DNA from: UBA724 sp964008075
Lineage (GTDB): Bacteria; Bacteroidota; Bacteroidia; Flavobacteriales; Flavobacteriaceae
Reading direction: 5' to 3'
Assembly (NCBI GenBank): GCA_964008075.1
Contig: CAXGAP010000024.1
Coordinates: 1-19,017, forward strand
DNA: 19,017 bases
Under the pieces are notes generated by a model that saw only the letters and a list, made by a program, of their open reading frames with translations, was not told the DNA's origin and searched no databases. This document shows, one piece after another, positions 14,020-19,017 of the stretch (positions within the stretch are counted from its first letter, which is position 1; each line of letters opens with the position of its first letter). Position numbers and translations under genes: made by a program.

Positions 14020-14880
14020 ATGGCAAACCTCAAGGAAATTCGCAGTCGTATCGCATCGGTCTCTTCGACCATGCAGATCACGAGTGCCATGAAAATGGTA
14101 TCTGCAGCGAAGCTCAAAAAAGCACAAGACGCAATCACAGCCATGCGACCTTATGCCGATACCCTGACAGAGCTTTTGCAAAATCTCAGTTGTTCTATTG
14201 AAGATGCATCGGGAAGTGTGTTTGCCTCCGAACGATCTGTTGAAAAAGTGCTTTTGGTTGCGATCACCTCCAATCGTGGACTCTGTGGAGGGTTTAATTC
14301 TAGCATCATTAAAGAGGTGGTTGCACAGCGTGATAACAATTATGCTGGCAAAGAAGTGGATGTGTTCACCATTGGAAAGAAAGGAAACGATATCCTAAGC
14401 AAAGAATTTTCTGTTGCTGATAATCGTGGTGAAGTGTTTGACGATTTGACCTTTGCCAATGTGGCTGCAGTTGCCGATCAGCTAATGGAACACTATGCCA
14501 ATGGGGATTATGATCGAATTGATTTGATTTATAATCGTTTTAAAAACGCAGCGACCCAACTTGTTACGACCGAACAGTTTTTGCCAATTGTTCCTGCCGA
14601 AGCGGAGACAGCTTTAACTTCTGATTATATCTACGAGCCAGCCCAAGAATTGATAGTTAGCACACTGATTCCTAAGGCCCTAAAAACCCAACTGTTTAAG
14701 GCACTGAGAGATTCTTTTGCAAGTGAGCACGGCGCTCGAATGACTGCCATGCATAAGGCCACTGACAATGCCACGGAGTTAAGAGACCAACTCAAACTCA
14801 CCTACAACAAAGCGCGTCAAGCAGCCATTACCAACGAAATTCTCGAAATCGTTGGGGGTGCTGAAGCACTGAATGGTTAA
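14020..14880 (+). CDS. atpG: F-type ATP synthase F1 subunit gamma (central rotor)
   Basis: A 286-residue gamma subunit, the coiled-coil shaft that turns inside the alpha-beta head and sits on the c-ring. The N-terminal helix begins MANLKEIRSRIASVSSTMQITSAMKMVSAAKL and the C-terminal helix ends in the signature SEHGARMTAMHKATDNATELRDQLKLTYNKARQAAITNEILEIVGGAEAL; both parts of the shaft are present (first about 20 of each quoted for identification). The Rossmann-like middle contains ITSNRGLCGGFNSSI. It is the last gene of the atp cluster here; the beta and epsilon genes do not follow, which is common in Bacteroidota. Confidence 0.97.
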   Translation: MANLKEIRSRIASVSSTMQITSAMKMVSAAKLKKAQDAITAMRPYADTLTELLQNLSCSIEDASGSVFASERSVEKVLLVAITSNRGLCGGFNSSIIKEVVAQRDNNYAGKEVDVFTIGKKGNDILSKEFSVADNRGEVFDDLTFANVAAVADQLMEHYANGDYDRIDLIYNRFKNAATQLVTTEQFLPIVPAEAETALTSDYIYEPAQELIVSTLIPKALKTQLFKALRDSFASEHGARMTAMHKATDNATELRDQLKLTYNKARQAAITNEILEIVGGAEALNG

Positions 14881-14919
14881 TTCCCTTGTTCTGTTGAGTA
14901 TTTTATAACTTGCAAAGGC

Positions 14920-15399
14920 ATGAAACCACTTTTTTTATACGTTATTTTCAGTTTCTTCACAAGCTGTAGTACAGCTCCTCGCACGACAATATCCAGAGTT
15001 GTGGAAGACACAAAAGTCGAAAAGCCACCCTTTGAGATCATTGACCTAACGATTACCCCATGGGTTGCGGGTAGAAAAGAAAGTGGAAAAGGATATATAC
15101 TGAAACTCATCTTGGCGAAACCCTTTGCAACGCTAGATAGCGTCTTATATGTCAATGCTTCAGGAATTTGGAAAACAGAGGATTCATCGTCAAAAGAGGC
15201 AGTTTATTCTGCCAGTATTAGTGAAAAAAGACAGCATCAAAATGAATTGATTTTAGATGCCAACCCAGTAAAGGAATATGGAAATCAAATTCCGAAGTCT
15301 CCAAAAGACCAAGTGATGATTTATTATCGATATAAGAACAAGCCCCAGCGATATATTCATAAAAAACCAAACATAAAATCAACGCTACTGTATATGTAG
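14920..15399 (+). CDS. Small predicted lipoprotein of unknown function
   Basis: A 159-residue protein I do not recognise. It begins with a lipoprotein signal peptide, MKPLFLYVIFSFFTSC, with the putative lipidated Cys16, and continues with STAPRTT, which lacks the acidic surface-export signal seen in some Bacteroidota lipoproteins. It probably stays on the periplasmic side of a membrane. The rest looks like a small beta-rich domain (FEIIDLTITPWVAG, KGYILKLIL, LDSVLYVNASGIW) and ends in a basic, tyrosine-rich stretch (DQVMIYYRYKNKPQRYIHKK). The gene stands 39 bases after atpG and in the same direction; no clear promoter box is visible, so it may be read through from the atp operon. The ATG at 14920 is the only start that keeps the full signal peptide. 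Confidence 0.75.
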   Translation: MKPLFLYVIFSFFTSCSTAPRTTISRVVEDTKVEKPPFEIIDLTITPWVAGRKESGKGYILKLILAKPFATLDSVLYVNASGIWKTEDSSSKEAVYSASISEKRQHQNELILDANPVKEYGNQIPKSPKDQVMIYYRYKNKPQRYIHKKPNIKSTLLYM

Positions 15400-15575
15400 T
15401 TTGGCAAAGAAATCGATTCAACGTATTTTAGAAAGAAATTCCACTGCTTGTTCAATGCGAGACAGTTTATCAGAGAAACATTCACCAATCGCGTTGCCAC
15501 CATTATTTCTAGCTTACGCAACTTCCTACTTAATGCTTTTTGTATTTTTGTTCCTAGGTCTTATTTTGTAGAAAA
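15400..15575. other. Intergenic gap with a possible decayed coding remnant
   Basis: This is the longest stretch without a convincing gene (176 bases). On the minus strand, bases 15418-15513 read as 31 residues (ARNNGGNAIGECFSDKLSRI, then EQAVEFLSKIR) and a TGA stop, but with no start codon and a stop immediately upstream. The composition looks more protein-like than chance, yet I cannot match it to a family. The dut -7 box lies at its right end. Confidence 0.3.
15543..15550 (+). promoter_or_regulatory. dut: Predicted -7 element (TATTTTTG) for the dut-nucleotidyltransferase-DUF4292-envC operon
   Basis: TATTTTTG fits the TAnnTTTG box and lies 25 bases before the ATG at 15576 and 49 before the internal ATG at 15600. 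No good TTG is seen at -33, though the region is T-rich. It is placed at the start of a run of four tightly packed genes, which supports it as an operon promoter. Confidence 0.42.
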
Positions 15576-16034
15576 ATGAATGAAAATAATGGATCACAAA
15601 TGACAATTCAAATCGTAAGTCAATCTGACCACGCGCTGCCATCCTATGAAAGCAATGCTTCGGCAGGGATGGATCTACGCGCACAACTCGACAGCGCAAT
15701 CGTTTTAGAGCCTTTTGAACGAACGATTGTCAAAACAGGATTGTTTATCGAACTCCCAACAGGTGTGGAGGCGCAAGTGCGACCACGCAGTGGTTTGGCA
15801 ATCAAAAGTGGAATCACTGTACTCAATGCCCCTGGTACGATTGATGCAGACTACCGAGGTGAAATAGGAGTGATACTAATTAATTTATCTAACGAATCCT
15901 TTACCATTAATAATGGCGATCGCATTGCACAGTTGGTCATTGCAAAACATGAAACAATTAACTGGAAAAAAACAGACTCACTCAGCGATTCCAATCGAGG
16001 AGCAAGAGGGTTTGGAAGCACAGGAATAAAATAA
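15576..16034 (+). CDS. dut: Deoxyuridine 5'-triphosphate nucleotidohydrolase (dUTPase)
   Basis: This enzyme hydrolyses dUTP to dUMP and pyrophosphate, keeping uracil out of DNA and feeding dTMP synthesis; it acts as a cytosolic homotrimer. All five trimeric dUTPase motifs are visible: SAGMDLRA (motif 1), RPRSGLAIKSG (2), GTIDADYRGEIGV (3, with the catalytic Asp and the base-stacking Tyr), NGDRIAQLVI (4) and RGARGFGSTG (5). From the ATG at 15576 the protein has 152 residues. An internal ATG at 15600 gives 144 residues beginning MTIQIVSQ, which is the usual family length and N-terminus and may be the real start; the sequence does not settle it. It sits four bases before the nucleotidyltransferase gene. 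Confidence 0.95.
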   Translation: MNENNGSQMTIQIVSQSDHALPSYESNASAGMDLRAQLDSAIVLEPFERTIVKTGLFIELPTGVEAQVRPRSGLAIKSGITVLNAPGTIDADYRGEIGVILINLSNESFTINNGDRIAQLVIAKHETINWKKTDSLSDSNRGARGFGSTGIK

Positions 16035-16038
16035 AAAT

Positions 16039-17052
16039 ATGAACATCATCGTACCCATGGCCGGACGCGGTTCTCGCTTACGACCACACACACTCACCAC
16101 CCCAAAACCCATGCTCGCTGTGGCAGGAATGCCTATCGTCAGTCGATTAGTAAGCGATATAGTCAAGCTTATCAATCAACCAGTCAACAACATTGGTTTT
16201 GTTTTGGGAGACCCTGTCTTTTTTGGGGATGAAGTGGTTGATGAGCTCCAAAAACTGGCAAAAAGCTTAGGAGCAAAAGCACATATCTTCCGTCAGCTTG
16301 AAGCATTGGGAACAGGTCACGCTATCATGTGTGCAGAGCCACTGCTCAACGGCCCGACTGTTGTTGCTTATGCAGACACCCTTCTTCGTGCCGATTTTGA
16401 GTTGGACAACAATGCAGATGCTATCATTTGGGTCAAAAAAGTTAATAACCCTGAAGCCTATGGAGTTGTTGAAATCAATGACGAAGGGGATATCAAAGGG
16501 CTTGTCGAAAAACCAACAGACCATATGTCTAATTTGGCTGTGATTGGAATCTACTACTTCAAAGAAGCTAAAGATTTAAAAAACGAACTCACTGCTGTGA
16601 TGGATGAAAACCTAACACGTGGTGGGGAGTATCAAATCAACGATGGTATTTTGCGAATGATGGATAAAGGCAAACAATTTACCACTGCAGAAGTTTCAGA
16701 ATGGATGGACTGTGGAAACCCATCAATCACCATAGAAACCAATAGACGAATGCTGCAGATTCTTGAAAAGGAAGGGGAACAATTGGCAGGAAATTATGGC
16801 ACTAAAAACAGCACGATTATCCCTCCTTGTTACATCGCTGATGGAGTTGAAATCCACAACAGTAAGATTGGGCCCTTTGTGTCGATTGGGCCACAAACTC
16901 GGATTGAAAACAGCACAATTGAAAACAGCATAATTCAATCTCATTGTGAATTGATGGGTGTCAAATGTAAAGAAGCGATGTTGGGTAATCATGTCAAATT
17001 CAATGGCAGCTTTTCTTTCATCAGTCTTGGGGACTTTTCTGAACTAAAATAG
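16039..17052 (+). CDS. Sugar-phosphate nucleotidyltransferase with left-handed beta-helix tail
   Basis: A 337-residue enzyme of the RmlA/GlmU-like nucleotidyltransferase group, which activates a sugar-1-phosphate with an NTP to give an NDP-sugar. The N-terminal Rossmann-like domain has the phosphate-binding signature MAGRGSRLRPHTLTTPKPML (7-26), a DTLLRADF segment (about 113-120) in the metal-binding Asp position, and VEKP (about 156-159). From about residue 255 there are hexad-like repeats (STIIPPCYIADGVEIHNSKI and following) of a left-handed beta-helix, usually used for oligomerisation or for acyltransfer in bifunctional relatives; the helix is short, so acyltransfer is doubtful. The exact sugar and nucleotide cannot be told. 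The neighbours suggest envelope-polysaccharide synthesis. Confidence 0.88.
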   Translation: MNIIVPMAGRGSRLRPHTLTTPKPMLAVAGMPIVSRLVSDIVKLINQPVNNIGFVLGDPVFFGDEVVDELQKLAKSLGAKAHIFRQLEALGTGHAIMCAEPLLNGPTVVAYADTLLRADFELDNNADAIIWVKKVNNPEAYGVVEINDEGDIKGLVEKPTDHMSNLAVIGIYYFKEAKDLKNELTAVMDENLTRGGEYQINDGILRMMDKGKQFTTAEVSEWMDCGNPSITIETNRRMLQILEKEGEQLAGNYGTKNSTIIPPCYIADGVEIHNSKIGPFVSIGPQTRIENSTIENSIIQSHCELMGVKCKEAMLGNHVKFNGSFSFISLGDFSELK

Positions 17053-17056
17053 AGTG

Positions 17057-17800
17057 ATGCGCAGTGTTTTGTTTTTGGGGATGATTGCATTGACAGTCAA
17101 CAGTTGTAGCGTTTTGCGACCAAAACCAATAAATGATATAAAAGTCACAAACGCCAAAGACCTGATCGAGCAGATTCAAACATCCCAACCCTCTTGGAAC
17201 ACCATTGATATGCGTGGATCGGTCACAGCACTTCAAGGAGATGTCAGCCAGCGAATCTCGACCAGCATTCGAATTCGTGCAAATGAATTGATTTGGGTCA
17301 ACGCAGCGATGATTGTTCCTGTTGGGCGAGCGAAAATCGATAAGACAGGGATTTCTTTTTACGAACAAATCGGAAAAACTTTTTTTGAAGGAGACTTTTC
17401 AGCAATTGAAGATGCCTTAGGTTTTTCGCTGAACTATGCTCAAATTGAAAACAGTTTGCGAGGTGTTTCTTTGTTTGAAACCCCAAAACGTAGGGTTCGG
17501 TTCGAAGTCATTAATGATGGATATATACTCAAATCTCGCCAAGGCAACTTGCGATTGTGCAACACCTACAACCAGCAGTTTATGATGACCCAACAACTCC
17601 TAACCATTGGCCAAAAACGACTGTTGATTCACTACAGCGACTATCAACAAATGTCAGGTCAGTGGATTCCGATGAAGATTCGTTATGAAGGACAAAGCAA
17701 GGGTGAAACAGCTCTGTTCGAGTTTGAATTTAGAAAAGCAGAAGTCAACTCCAGCGTTCGTACACCATTTTCCATTCCAAAATCTTATACACGCATATGA
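17057..17800 (+). CDS. DUF4292 family lipoprotein (LolA/LolB-like fold suspected)
   Basis: A 247-residue lipoprotein of the DUF4292 family. The signal peptide MRSVLFLGMIALTVNSC places the lipidated residue at Cys17. The mature part shows alternating strands (NTIDMRGSVTA, ISTSIRIRANELIWVNAAM, GRAKIDKTGISFYEQIGKTFF) like the curved sheet of LolA/LolB proteins, to which I believe the family is related. A role in binding or handling lipid or lipoprotein at the outer membrane is therefore possible but inferred. I start at the ATG at 17057; a GTG just before it (17054) is in frame. It follows the nucleotidyltransferase with only four bases between and overlaps the next gene by four bases (ATGA). 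Confidence 0.85.
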   Translation: MRSVLFLGMIALTVNSCSVLRPKPINDIKVTNAKDLIEQIQTSQPSWNTIDMRGSVTALQGDVSQRISTSIRIRANELIWVNAAMIVPVGRAKIDKTGISFYEQIGKTFFEGDFSAIEDALGFSLNYAQIENSLRGVSLFETPKRRVRFEVINDGYILKSRQGNLRLCNTYNQQFMMTQQLLTIGQKRLLIHYSDYQQMSGQWIPMKIRYEGQSKGETALFEFEFRKAEVNSSVRTPFSIPKSYTRI

Positions 17801-19002
17801 AAAAACTATTGTTGTTGCTATTTTTGGGGTTGGTTTATGGGGAAATCTATGGACAAGATGCGCGCGCTCGCTTGGAGGCGCAACGAAAACAACTCCAGCA
17901 AGAAATTGTACAAATCAATGGAATGCTTCAAAAAAATAAAAATCAAAAAGCCGATGCCTTAGAATCGCTCGAAGATTTGTTTTTGAAGATTGATCGCCTA
18001 CGAGAATTGATTCGACTGACCAATCGCCAAATCAATTCGCTTACCAGTCAGATTAATAAAAACCAAGCTGATATTTCTTCCTTAGATAAAGAGCTTACGA
18101 TTTTGAAAGAGGACTATGCATCTATGATTGTGAAGTCTCGCAAAAATTCCTCACAGCAAAATCGATTGATGTTTTTGTTTTCGTCTGAAAATTTTTGGCA
18201 GGCCATCAAACGTGTTCGTTATATGAACCAATATGCGGCTTATCGCAGACAACAAGGTGAAAACATTGCTAAAAAAACAGAAACACTGCGTCAACTAAAT
18301 GAGACCTTAGTATCTCAAAAAGCAGTGAAAGATGAATTGTTGTTAGACAATCGCAAAGCGCAAGAACAGTTTGAACAAGATCGAAAGAAACAGCAAAAGG
18401 TGCTTCAAAACCTACGTTCAAACGAGCGCAAATACGCAGCACAGATAAAAAAGAAACAGCGTCAAACAGCAAAGATCGAAAGAGAAATCGATCGCTTGAT
18501 TCGTGAGGCGATTGCAGCTTCGAATAAAAAAGCAGGAACAACCAATGTAAGCTTTGCGCTCACGCCAGAGGCCAAAGCTTTGGCAGCAAATTTTACTGCC
18601 AACAAAGGTAGGTTGCCTTGGCCTGTTAGAAAAGGAGTGGTGATTCAAAAATTTGGCACCCAACGACATGCGGTTGTACGCACCACGACCATCAAAAGCA
18701 ATGGAGTGACCATAGCCACAAGCCCTGGAACAAAAGCACGCACAGTGTTTGAAGGAACAGTGTTGAATATCGTCCAATTTCAGGGTAGTAATCCTATTGT
18801 GTTGATCCAACACGGGAACTATGTGACGGCTTATAAAAACTTAGCATCAGTTTCTGTGCAAAAGGGCGATAAGGTCGTTTCCAAGCAAGAGATAGGTACT
18901 ATTTTTACCAACCCCACGACCCAACGCACCTCCTTACAGTTCAGCGTCTTTTCCAACACCACCCCCAAAAATCCCGCCGATTGGATTTTTCAGATGAAGT
19001 GA
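17797..19002 (+). CDS. EnvC-like murein hydrolase activator with degenerate M23/LytM domain
   Basis: A 401-residue periplasmic protein. The signal peptide (1-19, cleavage likely after YG, leaving Gln20 at the mature N-terminus) is followed by a long charged coiled coil (about 21-245) and a LytM/M23 fold (about 272-392, beginning RLPWPVRKGVVIQKFG). In active M23 peptidases zinc is held by H-x3-D and by the last His of H-x-H. Here the corresponding places read SNGVT (Ser301, Thr305) and SLQF (Ser379, Gln381), so the metal ligands are missing; His339 in QHGNYVTAY is kept. This is the EnvC pattern: such proteins activate N-acetylmuramoyl-L-alanine amidases during cell division rather than cutting peptidoglycan themselves. 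It overlaps the DUF4292 gene by four bases. Only 15 bases remain after its stop, so no terminator can be judged. Confidence 0.92.
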   Translation: MKKLLLLLFLGLVYGEIYGQDARARLEAQRKQLQQEIVQINGMLQKNKNQKADALESLEDLFLKIDRLRELIRLTNRQINSLTSQINKNQADISSLDKELTILKEDYASMIVKSRKNSSQQNRLMFLFSSENFWQAIKRVRYMNQYAAYRRQQGENIAKKTETLRQLNETLVSQKAVKDELLLDNRKAQEQFEQDRKKQQKVLQNLRSNERKYAAQIKKKQRQTAKIEREIDRLIREAIAASNKKAGTTNVSFALTPEAKALAANFTANKGRLPWPVRKGVVIQKFGTQRHAVVRTTTIKSNGVTIATSPGTKARTVFEGTVLNIVQFQGSNPIVLIQHGNYVTAYKNLASVSVQKGDKVVSKQEIGTIFTNPTTQRTSLQFSVFSNTTPKNPADWIFQMK

Positions 19003-19017
19003 GAACATTTAAGTTTA

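Noticed and set aside
15400..15579. In-frame continuation of the small lipoprotein past its TAG, as a stop-codon read-through or broken longer gene
   Set aside because: The 59 extra codons do not resemble the beta-rich domain upstream, and nothing around the TAG suggests recoding; an open frame of this length is plausible by chance.
18418..18813. Open minus-strand frame of 131 codons inside the EnvC-like gene
   Set aside because: Antisense shadow; its cysteine- and histidine-rich composition is typical of reversed coding DNA and it does not resemble a protein domain.

Overview
This window is core chromosome of a member of the Bacteroidota, most likely the family Flavobacteriaceae. The evidence is the set of lineage-specific families it carries: DUF6341, DUF4254, DUF5687, a PorW/SprE-type gliding and type IX secretion lipoprotein, a DUF6168-like protein in place of AtpI, and DUF4292. 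An ATP synthase operon without atpD/atpC, lipoproteins with short 'xSC' lipoboxes, and start regions with TAnnTTTG -7 boxes but mostly no Shine-Dalgarno sequence point the same way. The DNA is moderately AT-rich. I saw no tRNA, rRNA, CRISPR array, insertion sequence or phage gene.

Layout. (1) Bases 1-1253: purD, cut at its 5' end by the window edge, convergent with a small membrane protein (DUF6341). (2) 1558-3189: DUF4254 protein plus a family 9 glycosyltransferase, probably one transcript for cell-surface glycan work. (3) 3190-4224, minus strand: a ferredoxin-NADP reductase-type flavoprotein with a C-terminal plant-type [2Fe-2S] domain. (4) 4281-6448: DUF5687 permease plus ABC ATPase, a two-gene transporter. 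(5) 6496-9931: porW/sprE, a bactofilin, atpZ and a four-helix AtpI-like protein, tightly packed or overlapping. (6) 10001-14880: atpB-E-F-H-A-G, the F0 sector plus delta, alpha and gamma. (7) 14920-15399: small lipoprotein of unknown function, then a 176-base gap. (8) 15576-19002: dut, a sugar-phosphate nucleotidyltransferase, a DUF4292 lipoprotein and an EnvC-like factor, probably one operon.

How the parts work together. Regions 5 and 6 put a proton-motive-force-driven secretion component next to the machine that exchanges proton motive force with ATP; whether this is functional or only syntenic is unknown. Region 8 mixes nucleotide hygiene (dUTPase) with envelope assembly: sugar activation, a LolA/LolB-like lipoprotein and a peptidoglycan amidase activator.

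The window is mostly ordinary and no clearly new system was found. The items most worth a second look are a perfect 9-bp hairpin between atpE and atpF, a very compact divergent promoter region at 4224-4281, two convergent gene pairs whose stop codons form palindromic hexamers, an apparent excess of CGATCG/GCGATCGC, and a possible decayed coding stretch in the gap before dut.
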